Part shown: piece by piece, positions 28,560-37,796 of the stretch
Layout of the letters: the number at the start of each line of letters is the position of its first letter
Position numbering within the stretch: the stretch's first letter is position 1
Assembly (NCBI GenBank): GCA_965249735.1
Contig: CBDFMS010000024.1
Span: forward strand, 496,001 to 560,000
Reading direction: 5' to 3'
Origin: JANQSS01 sp965249735
GTDB lineage: Bacteria; Bacteroidota; Bacteroidia; Chitinophagales; Saprospiraceae
DNA: 64,000 nucleotides
The notes under the pieces: model-generated
Told to the model about the DNA's origin: nothing
Seen by the model: the letters and a program-made list of their open reading frames with translations, nothing else
Databases searched by the model: none
Made by a program: the position numbers and the translations under genes

Positions 28560-29810
28560 TTAGGAATCATCTCCGGAGTGAATCAATCGGACGGTTTCTA
28601 TTTTCTTATCACTTACCTGAACGATGACGAATCGATATTCATCCAATTCGATTTCTGCGCCTTCTTCCGGAATCGTTTCTGTCGTGATGACTAAATATCC
28701 GGAAAGGGTAGTGTATTCCCCTTCAGGAATATTTATTTCTTCGTATTTTTCATTTATGTAGTCAATTTCGATTCTGCCACTAAATAAATATTCATTTTCA
28801 TTTAATTTTAAATCGACGTGACCTTCTTTGTCGTGCTCGTCTTCTATTTCTCCAAATATTTCTTCCAAAATATCTTCAAGGGTAATAATACCGGAGACTC
28901 CACCAAATTCGTCTACCACACAAGCAATATTTACACGCTCACGCATAAACCGTATCATGAGTGCCTGGACATTCATAGCTTCCGGTACAAAAGGAAGATC
29001 ATAAAGCATATCCTTGACTGCTTCGGGAGGGTCTAAAAATTGAAGGTGATGCACATATCCCAGCAGGTCATCTATTTCTCCATTGGTGACCAGGATCCGG
29101 GACAAATTGGTTTTCTTAAATAGTTCAATAAATTCATCAATCTCAGAGTTGATGTCTATGTGCACAATTTCTGTACGGGGAATCATGCATTCGCGCACTT
29201 TAACGGATTGAAGATGTAAAGCATTTCGAAACATATCCGTTTCCATTGCGTCCTCACTAACCTTTGCACGGCCGTCCACAAAATCTTCAAGATCCATCCG
29301 GGTAAAAACTTTTAGTTCTTCTATATCCGGTACTTTCAAAATATATTTTAAGAAAAAATTTGAAACACGAGTCATGATTCCCGAAGGAATGGCAAGTAGC
29401 CATTTGAAGAAAAGCAAGGGGTAAGTGAAAAAATAGAGAAGTTTATTTGAATAAATTCCGAAGAATGTTTTTGGAATAAATTCTCCAAACAGCAGAACGA
29501 CCATGGTGGTGATTATCGTGTTTATTAGGAGTAATGCTACTGAAGAAGAAATGAGTGGTGTCAAAAATGGTTCCAAAATGCGATTCATCAAGATGGCGAA
29601 AATGACCAAGGCGATATTGTTTCCAACGAGCATGATGCCAATGAACCGATCAGGATGATTGAAAAAAGAAGCGAGGATACGTCCCCGACGTCCACCGGTC
29701 TTTCGCTTCAGTTCCACTTCGATTTTACTCGCAGAGATAAATGCTATTTCAGATCCTGAAAAGAAAGCAGAAAAGAGAAGAACGATAATGACCGGGAGTA
29801 GTAATTCCAT
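28560..29810 (-). CDS. CNNM/CorC-family transporter-associated protein, GldE-like
   Basis: The 416-residue membrane protein has an N-terminal DUF21 (CNNM) domain with about four membrane helices (GSEIAFISASKIEVELKR), a tandem CBS pair (about residues 190-310, MIPRTEIVHID and GVSGIITLEDILEEIFGEIEDEHD) and a C-terminal CorC/HlyC domain. Members are linked to divalent-cation efflux; the Bacteroidota homologue GldE is associated with gliding motility. I used ATG 29810 (MELLLPVI), because the upstream open extension to 29891 does not resemble the family. The precise role is not determined by the sequence. Confidence 0.88.
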   Translation of the reverse strand: MELLLPVIIVLLFSAFFSGSEIAFISASKIEVELKRKTGGRRGRILASFFNHPDRFIGIMLVGNNIALVIFAILMNRILEPFLTPLISSSVALLLINTIITTMVVLLFGEFIPKTFFGIYSNKLLYFFTYPLLFFKWLLAIPSGIMTRVSNFFLKYILKVPDIEELKVFTRMDLEDFVDGRAKVSEDAMETDMFRNALHLQSVKVRECMIPRTEIVHIDINSEIDEFIELFKKTNLSRILVTNGEIDDLLGYVHHLQFLDPPEAVKDMLYDLPFVPEAMNVQALMIRFMRERVNIACVVDEFGGVSGIITLEDILEEIFGEIEDEHDKEGHVDLKLNENEYLFSGRIEIDYINEKYEEINIPEGEYTTLSGYLVITTETIPEEGAEIELDEYRFVIVQVSDKKIETVRLIHSGDDS

Positions 29811-29966
29811 TTGTAAGTCGTTGACGAATGTTCCTATTCGATACCTTATATAGCTATAAATGTAACCTAAATGAGACATTTCGAAATGCATTCTGAAATG
29901 TCTGAATAGTAAATTACTCGATTTTGAGAGTCAAATTCGTTGTAAAGCCCAGGTTGGAGCAAAAAG

Positions 29967-29996
29967 AAAGCGGATGAATCTTTATTCATCCGCTTT
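29967..29996 (-). terminator. Perfect 13-bp hairpin followed by a T-rich tail on the minus strand
   Basis: AAAGCGGATGAAT and its exact complement flank a 4-base loop. On the minus strand the stem is followed by CTTTTTGC, resembling an intrinsic terminator. On the plus strand no T-run follows. No minus-strand gene is known upstream of it within 1 kb, so its partner transcript is unknown. Confidence 0.5.
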
Positions 29997-30362
29997 CGAC
30001 TTAATTCCTTACCTATGCTAAGTATACTAGTAAAGTGTCTCATATCGGTGATAGGTAAACAACATGGAAATAAAATTTTGTACAGAATGCTCGCTTCGAC
30101 TGTTGAGAGATATCCTATAACCATTCCTATGCCTTGGGATAGTCGTGAGTGAAGGTGGGTCAATCAGCCATAGAAAATCTGACATGCCTTGACCAATTCC
30201 CTGTTTGGAAGCCCGTGGTCAGCATGGAATGAGCTCACTTTATCATCAAATGAAGATAGATCGTTGATTTTGCACTTGTCCGAGCTGTTCATCATTATGC
30301 ACTGTGCGTCCTATGAGCTAAAATTTATGTGAACAGTGCTTTCTAACTTCTCAAAAAAACAG

Positions 30363-30370
30363 TACATTTG
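30363..30370 (+). promoter_or_regulatory. Candidate -7 element for rpmI-rplT
   Basis: TACATTTG is an exact TAnnTTTG match, 29 bases before the rpmI ATG at 30400. It suggests the ribosomal protein pair is transcribed independently of an upstream infC. Confidence 0.5.
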
Positions 30371-30399
30371 CGCCCACGTTTGATCAAAATATCAGCATT

Positions 30400-30597
30400 A
30401 TGCCTAAGATGAAAACTCATTCAGGCGCCAAAAAGCGCTTCAAAATAACAGGCTCGGGTAAAATAAAGCGCTTTCAGTCTAACGCATCACACTTGATGAG
30501 AAAGAAATCTAAAAGAGCTAAGCTTAACCTTCGCGGTGCTACGCTTGTAAGCAAGGCCGACGAAACTCGAATGAAAAAACTACTCGCTAAAGGGTAG
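30400..30597 (+). CDS. rpmI: 50S ribosomal protein L35
   Basis: A 65-residue, highly basic protein. It begins with the L35 pattern PKMKTHSGAKKRFK and contains the conserved SHLMRKKSKR. Size is canonical. It precedes rplT by 72 bases. Confidence 0.97.
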   Translation: MPKMKTHSGAKKRFKITGSGKIKRFQSNASHLMRKKSKRAKLNLRGATLVSKADETRMKKLLAKG

Positions 30598-30669
30598 ACT
30601 TTGTTTTAACCGCAGAATCAGGTTAAGTGCCGCTTCAGGCCCCTGAGATGCACCAAAACACATAAAACT

Positions 30670-31014
30670 ATGCCACGGTCAGTAAACACTGTTGCTTCCA
30701 AAAGAAGAAGAAAGAAAATTTTAAAAGCCGCCAAAGGTTATTTTGGTGCGCGAAAGAATGTTTATACAGTTGCTAAAAATGCAGTTGAGAAAGCATTGTC
30801 ATACGCTTATCGTGATCGACGCAATAAGAAGAGAGCATTCCGTAGGTTATGGATTGCGCGAATCAATGCTGCAGCTCGTCAGGAAGGCTTATCGTATTCC
30901 AGGTTTATGCATGGTTTGAAACAACAAAAAATTGACCTGAATCGCAAGGTTTTAGCTGACTTAGCTGTAAACAACCCGGAAGCCTTCAAGGCTGTCGTCG
31001 ATCAGGTTAAGTAA
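30670..31014 (+). CDS. rplT: 50S ribosomal protein L20
   Basis: A 114-residue basic protein. The N-terminal PRSVNTVASKRRRKK and AKGYFGARKNVY blocks, and the later RRLWIARINAAAR block, are characteristic. Size is canonical. It is co-transcribed with rpmI. In many bacteria L20 represses its own operon by binding leader RNA; no such structure was verified here. Confidence 0.97.
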   Translation: MPRSVNTVASKRRRKKILKAAKGYFGARKNVYTVAKNAVEKALSYAYRDRRNKKRAFRRLWIARINAAARQEGLSYSRFMHGLKQQKIDLNRKVLADLAVNNPEAFKAVVDQVK

Positions 31015-31091
31015 ACCTCTCCTTCGTAAATTTCTTGTCTATGATTAGGTCTGGTAAGGCCTGCTATAGCTATGGTATGAGTGATTTTGGC

Positions 31092-32051
31092 TTATGGACC
31101 TGTGCGATCAGGCTCCGTGTTTATAAAATCAGGCAGAAAGGACATATCAAATCTTCCTGAGTAACGGGCCTTGATTCCTGACCATCCAAATAATCCTCCA
31201 CTGTGGTAGGCCAAAACACAACTGTTTTTGGTTAATTCTCCTAATGCACCCAAATGCAAAGCCTCAAACATTTTGCCATTGTACAGTGGGTCCAGTAAAA
31301 TATCAGTCCTTTCATAGAAGGCGCTCAAGAACGAAAGTAGAGCTTCATCAATTCGACCAAAGGAGCATCTGTGAGCCGGTAAGATCCTGACTTCTGCGAC
31401 AGTATGTATCAAATTTAATTTTTGCCTCAGGTGCTCGATTTCCGATTCGCGATTGATGGCTGGAAATACATAGACCCGGCAGGGATAGTTGATTGCGGAG
31501 ATTACGCCTGTTGCAGTAGAACCCGTACCGGCTGGGATCAACCAAATATCGGGTCTCAAATTTTGATCCAGGACCTCACTGACAATCGCTTGACAGCCTT
31601 CTTGTCCCATTTCATCATCCCCTCCAAATGGAATATAATGACACCCATTCATGTTGCTTTTCAGAAGAAATGCCTGTGGATTGGCTTGTAAAATTGTAAA
31701 ATCAGAATTTGATATAAATCGAAGTTCCATCCCATAATTCAATGCCTGATCGAGCATTGGATTTGATTTAAGATGATAATCTCCGCGAACGAAACCCACA
31801 ATTTTTATTCCATGAATGTGAGCGGCACTGGCTGCAGCAAGTAAGTGGTTTGACCAGGGACCACCACATGTGGCTATTTTTGGCGCATTCGATTTTAATA
31901 TGGAGGCGATGTGAATCGATAGTTTTCTCCATTTGTTACCTGATATATAGGGGTGGATCAATTCATCTCTTTTTATATAAAGCGGAAAATCAACTTGATC
32001 CTCTAAGGAAAAAGTTATTTTTTTTATAGGAGATGGAATAAGAATATTCAA
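31092..32051 (-). CDS. PLP-dependent enzyme, D-cysteine desulfhydrase/ACC deaminase-like
   Basis: Fold-type II PLP enzyme of about 319 residues, related to D-cysteine desulfhydrase and 1-aminocyclopropane-1-carboxylate deaminase. The PLP lysine is in SGNKWRKL, with CGGPWSNHLLA next and the phosphate-binding PAGTGSTATG near the middle. I set the start at TTG 32051 (reading MNILIPSPIKKI), because homologues begin with this PSP segment. ATG codons at 32117 and 32162 are in frame but give an odd hydrophobic leader and overlap the divergent hemolysin III gene. Substrate is uncertain; the start is tentative. Confidence 0.75.
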   Translation of the reverse strand: MNILIPSPIKKITFSLEDQVDFPLYIKRDELIHPYISGNKWRKLSIHIASILKSNAPKIATCGGPWSNHLLAAASAAHIHGIKIVGFVRGDYHLKSNPMLDQALNYGMELRFISNSDFTILQANPQAFLLKSNMNGCHYIPFGGDDEMGQEGCQAIVSEVLDQNLRPDIWLIPAGTGSTATGVISAINYPCRVYVFPAINRESEIEHLRQKLNLIHTVAEVRILPAHRCSFGRIDEALLSFLSAFYERTDILLDPLYNGKMFEALHLGALGELTKNSCVLAYHSGGLFGWSGIKARYSGRFDMSFLPDFINTEPDRTGP

Positions 32052-32105
32052 AATCCAGACGTTTAGGTGAATCGACAAAATTGAAAGGTAAATCGTTTTA
32101 TTAAA

Positions 32106-32750
32106 ATGGTGACACATCACTCCAAATATTATCATGATGAGGTCTGGAATACCCTTACCCATGGTATTGGTCTTCTCTTTTCGCTAATCGGGGGGGTCTA
32201 TTTAATTAGCAAATCATGGATAGCATCATCAGATGTAGATATTGTCGCCATAACGATTTATGTAGCTTGCGCCGCATTTGTGTATGCGAGTTCAACCGCC
32301 TATCATGCAACGCGCCCTGGTCAATGGAAGGATCGATTACAGCGTCTTGATCACATCAGCATTTTTTTTATGATCGCAGGTAGTCACATGCCCATTATTT
32401 TACACTTTTTCAATAATGCGGATGGCTACATTTTTTTGTCTGTCATGTGGACTTTAGTATTCTTAGGTACAATATTTAAAATATTCTGGATGGGAAAATT
32501 TGAGATATTGAGTTTAGTACTCTATGTCGGTATGGGCTGTATGTCTATCTATTTATTTCCTGACCTCTATCAACTTATGTCACGTGGAACGCTCGGTCTG
32601 TTAATTCTGGGTGGGGCGCTTTATTCGTTGGGCATCATCTTTTATTGTTGGGAATCATTACCCTATCATCATACGATCTGGCACCTTTTTGTTGTGGGCG
32701 GGAGCATTACGCATTTTATTGCCATATACTTCATCTGCTTTGAATTTTAG
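32106..32750 (+). CDS. Hemolysin III family (PAQR-like) membrane protein
   Basis: A 214-residue, seven-helix membrane protein. The conserved NTLTHGIG motif lies near residue 16, the AYHATRPG segment near residue 65 and LDHISIFFMIAGSH near residue 80, with a C-terminal HLFVVGGSITHF. The His and Asp/Ser residues form the putative zinc site of the PAQR superfamily. Despite the name, hemolytic activity is not implied. The gene is divergent from the PLP enzyme gene. Confidence 0.88.
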   Translation: MVTHHSKYYHDEVWNTLTHGIGLLFSLIGGVYLISKSWIASSDVDIVAITIYVACAAFVYASSTAYHATRPGQWKDRLQRLDHISIFFMIAGSHMPIILHFFNNADGYIFLSVMWTLVFLGTIFKIFWMGKFEILSLVLYVGMGCMSIYLFPDLYQLMSRGTLGLLILGGALYSLGIIFYCWESLPYHHTIWHLFVVGGSITHFIAIYFICFEF

Positions 32751-32765
32751 AAAAGCAATGATTGA

Positions 32766-33878
32766 TTAAGCCTTGATAATAATTAATCTTCTGGTGACAA
32801 TGCGTTTCCCACTTTCATCGATCAATGAATAAAAATAAGTTCCGCGGCGTAAAAAAGTGAGATCCGCAAGGATAACCTGTTCATTCAAGATGTTCTCCTC
32901 TACCGACCAGAGTTTTTTCCCCAGCATGTTGTATACACTGAGTTCATACTTTCCTTCGGGTAAATTAAAAAACTCGAACCGGACATCGCCGAACGTCGGA
33001 TTGGGATATACATAGACTCCGCGAAGTCGTTGGTTTGGACTTATTTCCCGCGCCATTTTTGGATCAGCACTGAAGATGACTTTTTCAACTTCGTCATTTT
33101 CATCTGTATATACTTCTGCAACCGGGCCGGCAAGCCCTTGCGTTAAAAACAAGTAGGAATAAGACACACTATTCCATAATATTCCATTCAATAGTTCCTG
33201 AAATTGTGCTGTTTTGTCTTCCCAATTTCCTTCTATATCACGCGCCTGAATGCGCAATGTCTGCTCCTCAATACGACGTACGCGGACAACATCAAACGAT
33301 TCATTTTGCATGAGAAGCATGCCCCAGGCGTCTGCTGCATCATCTCGATTTACTTCCAGAATAATGCGAAGTGAATCGGACAAATCAGCATCCGGAAGTC
33401 GAAATTGAGTTGGCACGCGATGCCAGGGCAGATATCCTATAAAGCGGGAGTATTCAGATGTGGCATCCTGATAGCTTATTGGGTTTTTGTATTCAAGCAG
33501 GTCCGGCGAACAACGAAAATCAATGGATTGACCCATTTGCAAAGGGTCTGTATTTAATATCGATGTCAGAAACAGGGAGCCATCGCGATCAACGTATTCG
33601 TAGGAGGCACCACCTTTGTGTATTTTTATTCGACCTTGTTCTCCGTCTGAACGATATTTCAATTTCCGCACAAAAGGCGATTGCAAGCTTGTAAAATCCC
33701 ACACGCGATCCTGTCCGGGGCTACCTATTGCGATTTGATGTGGTAAATTATCGACCAGGCTGAAAATCGAATCTCCGGGTTCAGGAAGAACATACGCATC
33801 ATGTGCATTTTGAGCTATTGCGCCACTGTTGACCAACAGTACGAATAAAAAGAATATGTAGAGCGCAATGAATCTCAT
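32766..33878 (-). CDS. Secreted T9SS type A cargo protein
   Basis: I recognise no catalytic domain. The 370-residue protein has a signal peptide (residues about 1-22, ending SGAIAQ) and ends with a type A sorting domain of about 80 residues (YVYPNPTFGDVRFEFFN through RRLIIIKA). The central part is beta-rich, with WDFTSLQSPF near residue 55. I used ATG 33878 (MRFIALYIFFLF), because the frame's extra 12 upstream residues are not signal-like. Exported across the outer membrane by T9SS is the main inference. Confidence 0.82.
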   Translation of the reverse strand: MRFIALYIFFLFVLLVNSGAIAQNAHDAYVLPEPGDSIFSLVDNLPHQIAIGSPGQDRVWDFTSLQSPFVRKLKYRSDGEQGRIKIHKGGASYEYVDRDGSLFLTSILNTDPLQMGQSIDFRCSPDLLEYKNPISYQDATSEYSRFIGYLPWHRVPTQFRLPDADLSDSLRIILEVNRDDAADAWGMLLMQNESFDVVRVRRIEEQTLRIQARDIEGNWEDKTAQFQELLNGILWNSVSYSYLFLTQGLAGPVAEVYTDENDEVEKVIFSADPKMAREISPNQRLRGVYVYPNPTFGDVRFEFFNLPEGKYELSVYNMLGKKLWSVEENILNEQVILADLTFLRRGTYFYSLIDESGKRIVTRRLIIIKA

Positions 33879-34036
33879 AATGGTAAATGTAAAATTAATG
33901 CTTATGACCGACAAGCATCATTTAATGGTCGCGAATTATAACCCATTAGTCCAATTATTATTCGATTTTGTTCAACTTAAGAACATTTAATGATCATTTG
34001 GTCGATATTGAACAGCCGAAGGCGACCAAAATAAGG

Positions 34037-35857
34037 TTACATACGTTGTAATTCCACAAACTTTTTATACTCTCCTTGTTTTTCCAACAATTCGTTGTGA
34101 CTCCCGGATTCTACAATTCGGCCATCACGGAGTACGATAATATGATCTGCATGTTGAATTGTAGACAGCCGGTGCGCGATGACAACAGCCGTACGATTTT
34201 TTAAAACTTCAATCATAGCTTTTTGAACAGCGAGTTCAGACTCGGAGTCCAAAGCCGAGGTGGCTTCGTCCAGAATGAGTACAGATGGATTTGATAAAAT
34301 TGCTCTGGCCAACGCAATACGCTGACGCTGTCCGCCACTCAATTTTTGACCTCCATCTCCGACATTTGATTGATAACCTTCCGTCATTTCAGAAATAAAA
34401 TCGTGTGCATGCGCAAGTTTGGCAGCTTTGACTATCTGCTCCATATCATCGATTCCGCTTCCGAATATAATATTATTTGCTACTGATGTATTAAATAGAA
34501 TTGGTTCTTGTGTAACAACACCAAATTGATTTCGCAATGTCGATAAAGAATATTCTTGTAGCGGTGTGCCATCAAATTCGATCCTACCATTTGTCGGATC
34601 ATAAAAACGCAATAATAAATCTGCCAGCGTAGATTTTCCGGATCCTGACGACCCAACGAGTGCAATAGTTTTTCCTTTTGGAATTGAAAACGAAATATCA
34701 TCTAATACAATTGGATTGTCCTCTTGATATTTGAAACTTAAATGTTGAAGGCTTATTTCATCCTGGAGGTTTTGACAAACTTTATCCCCCTGATTTTTTA
34801 TTAATGGATTTGAATATGAGATAATATGATCGATTCGTTCATAAGCAGCCATTCCTTTTTGAACATTATAATAGGCTGATGCAACAGATTTTGAGGGAGC
34901 GATCGTATAGAAAAATGCCAAAAGATAAGCCAGAAAAACCTCGGATTCTATTTGGCCGTTAAAAACCATATGGGCACCATAAACAAATAATACACAAACG
35001 GCTGCTATACCCAGCACTTCAGAAAGTGGTGAAGCGATATCTTTTCGCCAAAGAAGTCGTGTATGAAGCCGTCTATAGTTATTGTTTTCTTCCGAGAACC
35101 GCTGCTCCATAACGCGCTCTGCAGTAAATGCTTTAATGACTTTAGAACCGGTTAACGTTTCTTCTACATTTGACAAAATTCTACCTAGTGAAGACTGAAC
35201 TTCTCCCGACTGCTTTTTGAGTTGACTGGCAATACCGCCAATAACGGCACCGGTTATTATAAGCATGATGACGACAAACAAGGTTAACTGCGGACTTATC
35301 ATCAGCATAAATCCTACAGCACCAATAACGATGAGCGGATCTCTAACCAGTTTTTCCAACGTACTTAAAATGGACCATTCGATCTCCTGCACATCAGCAC
35401 TCATCCGGGCGATTAAATCGCCTTTTCGTTCATCAGTGAAAAAAGATAATGGTAAAAAATTTATTTTATGAAACAAATTTTCTCGCAAATCCCGAATAAC
35501 ACCATTTCGCACTGGTGCAATAAAAAATAACGAGAGATATTGAAATAGGTTTTTTAGTAAAAACAGTGTAATCAGCAATAAACATATTTTAATTAATGCG
35601 TCATTTTTCGTGGGAGCACTTTGGATCCAGGTAATCAGATGATAGTGCATGAATTCATCAAATGTAGACAGCGTCAATTCTGATGGGCTAGCATTTTGCG
35701 ATAATGTACTGCTTTCGAAAAACAATTGAAAAATTGGAATTACAATTGGAAGTGTAAGTACTGTAAATACAGCCGTTAATACATTGCTGATTACATGTAG
35801 TGTTACGAGGCCCTTGTAATTTATAACAAGAGAAAGAAGTCGACTGATCGATTTCAT
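34037..35857 (-). CDS. ABC exporter, MsbA-like (lipid A/multidrug type)
   Basis: A 606-residue half-transporter with six N-terminal membrane helices (residues about 15-330) and a nucleotide-binding domain. The NBD has Walker A GSSGSGKST, the signature LSGGQRQR, Walker B VLILDEATSALD and the switch His in IAHRLST. Architecture fits MsbA-type lipid flippases and multidrug exporters; the cargo cannot be told from sequence. It lies 11 bases after accC, so it is probably on the same transcript as the accBC genes. Confidence 0.86.
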   Translation of the reverse strand: MKSISRLLSLVINYKGLVTLHVISNVLTAVFTVLTLPIVIPIFQLFFESSTLSQNASPSELTLSTFDEFMHYHLITWIQSAPTKNDALIKICLLLITLFLLKNLFQYLSLFFIAPVRNGVIRDLRENLFHKINFLPLSFFTDERKGDLIARMSADVQEIEWSILSTLEKLVRDPLIVIGAVGFMLMISPQLTLFVVIMLIITGAVIGGIASQLKKQSGEVQSSLGRILSNVEETLTGSKVIKAFTAERVMEQRFSEENNNYRRLHTRLLWRKDIASPLSEVLGIAAVCVLFVYGAHMVFNGQIESEVFLAYLLAFFYTIAPSKSVASAYYNVQKGMAAYERIDHIISYSNPLIKNQGDKVCQNLQDEISLQHLSFKYQEDNPIVLDDISFSIPKGKTIALVGSSGSGKSTLADLLLRFYDPTNGRIEFDGTPLQEYSLSTLRNQFGVVTQEPILFNTSVANNIIFGSGIDDMEQIVKAAKLAHAHDFISEMTEGYQSNVGDGGQKLSGGQRQRIALARAILSNPSVLILDEATSALDSESELAVQKAMIEVLKNRTAVVIAHRLSTIQHADHIIVLRDGRIVESGSHNELLEKQGEYKKFVELQRM

Positions 35858-35868
35858 GATTTGCCTAT

Positions 35869-37209
35869 TCAGTCATCCATCGAAAAGGATTGCAAGAATC
35901 CGGTATTGAAATCACCACTTCTAAAGGTTTCATTTTTCATCAGTTTTTGGTGAAAAGGAACCGTTGTATGAACTCCTTCTATAACGAATTCGTCCAAGGA
36001 TCGCCCGACTTTTGTAATACACTCATCACGAGTTTGAGCCTTACAGATAAGTTTTGCAATCATACTATCATAATGAGGCGAGACCATATATCCCGCATAT
36101 ACATGGGTATCTACGCGTACTCCATGACCATTCGGGGCATGAAAAGAAGTGATCAATCCAGGATTTGGTCTAAAATCATTATAGACGTCCTCGGCATTAA
36201 TTCGGCATTCGATCGCATGCATGAGTGGATGATAGCTCACACCTGAGATAGGAATACCTGCAGCTACCTTTATTTGTTCTTTGATAAGATCATGGTCAAT
36301 GACTTCTTCGGTGACTGTGTGCTCAACCTGAATACGTGTATTCATTTCCATGAAATAGAAATTCCTGTATTTATCGACCAGAAACTCGACAGTTCCAACA
36401 CCTTCATAATTTATGAACTCACCGGCTTTTATAGCTGCTTCTCCCATTTTCAATCGAAGTTCCTCAGTCATAAAAGGGGAAGGGCATTCTTCCACCAATT
36501 TCTGATGTCTCCGTTGAATTGAGCAGTCGCGTTCGGAAAGATGAACAACTCGCCCATCCTGATCACCAACAATTTGAAATTCGATGTGGCGGGGGTCCTC
36601 GACAAATTTTTCCATATAGACTCCGGCATTACCAAAGGATGCTTTTGCCTCATTTTTGGCCATTGTAAATTGCGTCTCGAACTCATCTTCTTCCCAAACA
36701 ATCCGCATACCCTTACCACCACCTCCAGCGGTTGCTTTAATCATGACTGGGTAGCCGATTTTTTCAGCCTTTTTCTTGCCATCAGGTACATTGGAGATGA
36801 GACCTTCAGATCCTGGTACAACGGGTACACCCGCTTTGATCATGGTTTTCTTTGCTGTGATTTTGTCTCCCATCCGCCGGATCATGTGAGGTGTCGGTCC
36901 AATAAACTTAATTCCGTATTCTGCGCAAACTTCAGCAAAATCAGCATTTTCAGCCAGAAAACCGTAGCCTGGATGAATTGCATCTGCGTTGGTAATTTCC
37001 ACTGCTGCCATGATACGCGGAATAGACAGATAGGATTCAGCGGAGGAAGGTGGTCCAATACAAACCGCTTCATCAGCAAATCGAACATGCAAACTTTCCC
37101 TGTCCGCCGTACTGTAGACTGCTACAGTGCGAATTCCCATTTCTTTGCAAGTTCTAATGACGCGCAATGCGATTTCGCCGCGATTGGCAATGAGTATTTT
37201 TTTAAACAT
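35869..37209 (-). CDS. accC: Acetyl-CoA carboxylase, biotin carboxylase subunit
   Basis: ATP-dependent carboxylation of biotin on AccB, first step of malonyl-CoA synthesis. The 446-residue protein has the N-terminal FKKILIANRGEIALR, the glycine-rich ATP loop GGGGKGMR, the catalytic EMNTRIQVEH motif, and the C-terminal domain with HYDSMIAKLI. Length is canonical. It is 35 bases downstream of accB. Confidence 0.96.
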   Translation of the reverse strand: MFKKILIANRGEIALRVIRTCKEMGIRTVAVYSTADRESLHVRFADEAVCIGPPSSAESYLSIPRIMAAVEITNADAIHPGYGFLAENADFAEVCAEYGIKFIGPTPHMIRRMGDKITAKKTMIKAGVPVVPGSEGLISNVPDGKKKAEKIGYPVMIKATAGGGGKGMRIVWEEDEFETQFTMAKNEAKASFGNAGVYMEKFVEDPRHIEFQIVGDQDGRVVHLSERDCSIQRRHQKLVEECPSPFMTEELRLKMGEAAIKAGEFINYEGVGTVEFLVDKYRNFYFMEMNTRIQVEHTVTEEVIDHDLIKEQIKVAAGIPISGVSYHPLMHAIECRINAEDVYNDFRPNPGLITSFHAPNGHGVRVDTHVYAGYMVSPHYDSMIAKLICKAQTRDECITKVGRSLDEFVIEGVHTTVPFHQKLMKNETFRSGDFNTGFLQSFSMDD

Positions 37210-37244
37210 AGTTTTCTCCTTAAAGAGTCAATGTACGCCGGTAA

Positions 37245-37760
37245 TCACGCATTCGGATCCACTAAAAATAATACTTGGTCATATTCGACCGGAGAAGCAT
37301 CGTCTACCATTGATTTCACGATTTTACCACTTATCTCTGATTCTATTTCGTTGAATAGTTTCATGGCTTCAACGATGCAAACAACTGCACCACTCTCTAT
37401 GACGTCACCAATTTTAATATAAGGGTCTTTTCCGGGCGCCGGAGCTCTGTAAAAAGTACCGACAATAGGAGATCTTATCTCAAGTAGATGGTCATCGGTT
37501 TGCTCACCACTGGATGACGGTGTACTTGGAACTTTAACAGGAGCAGACGATTCCGCTGTTAAATTGCTATCATTTTCAGGCCTGTAAACAGGAGCTGAAA
37601 CCCCAAAATCTGGCGAAGTAATGTGACGGATTTCCTTGCGCCCTTTTTGATATTTATCAGTTTTGATAATGATTTCAAAATCCCCTTCCTTCAGTTTGAA
37701 TTCTGAAAGATTAGATTTTCCAATGAGTTTGATAAGGTTTGTTATGTCTTTGTAATCCAT
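37245..37760 (-). CDS. accB: Acetyl-CoA carboxylase, biotin carboxyl carrier protein
   Basis: Carries biotin between AccC and the carboxyltransferase. The 171-residue protein has an N-terminal helical part, a long Pro/Ser linker (about residues 60-90) and the C-terminal biotinyl domain, with Lys134 in the EAMKLF motif as the attachment site. Size and order fit. It lies 36 bases downstream of efp. Confidence 0.96.
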   Translation of the reverse strand: MDYKDITNLIKLIGKSNLSEFKLKEGDFEIIIKTDKYQKGRKEIRHITSPDFGVSAPVYRPENDSNLTAESSAPVKVPSTPSSSGEQTDDHLLEIRSPIVGTFYRAPAPGKDPYIKIGDVIESGAVVCIVEAMKLFNEIESEISGKIVKSMVDDASPVEYDQVLFLVDPNA

Positions 37761-37796
37761 GCGTATTGGATAATTTTAAATGATCGGACAATTGGA

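Larger units (their letters stand above)
29811..30399. other. Long non-coding region upstream of rpmI
   Basis: No supported gene in about 590 bases. It holds the perfect hairpin at 29967-29996 and the rpmI promoter element at 30363-30370. The usual neighbours of rpmI (thrS, infC) are absent. No tRNA, tmRNA, RNase P or SRP RNA signature was recognised. The 8-base repeat CTGTTCA/TGAACAG near 30280 and 30330 may form a stem. A short minus-strand reading frame at 29867-30163 looks spurious. Confidence 0.5.

Noticed and set aside
29867..30163. 98-codon minus-strand frame between the CorC-like gene and rpmI
   Set aside because: No family resemblance, poor composition, and it runs across the hairpin at 29967-29996.
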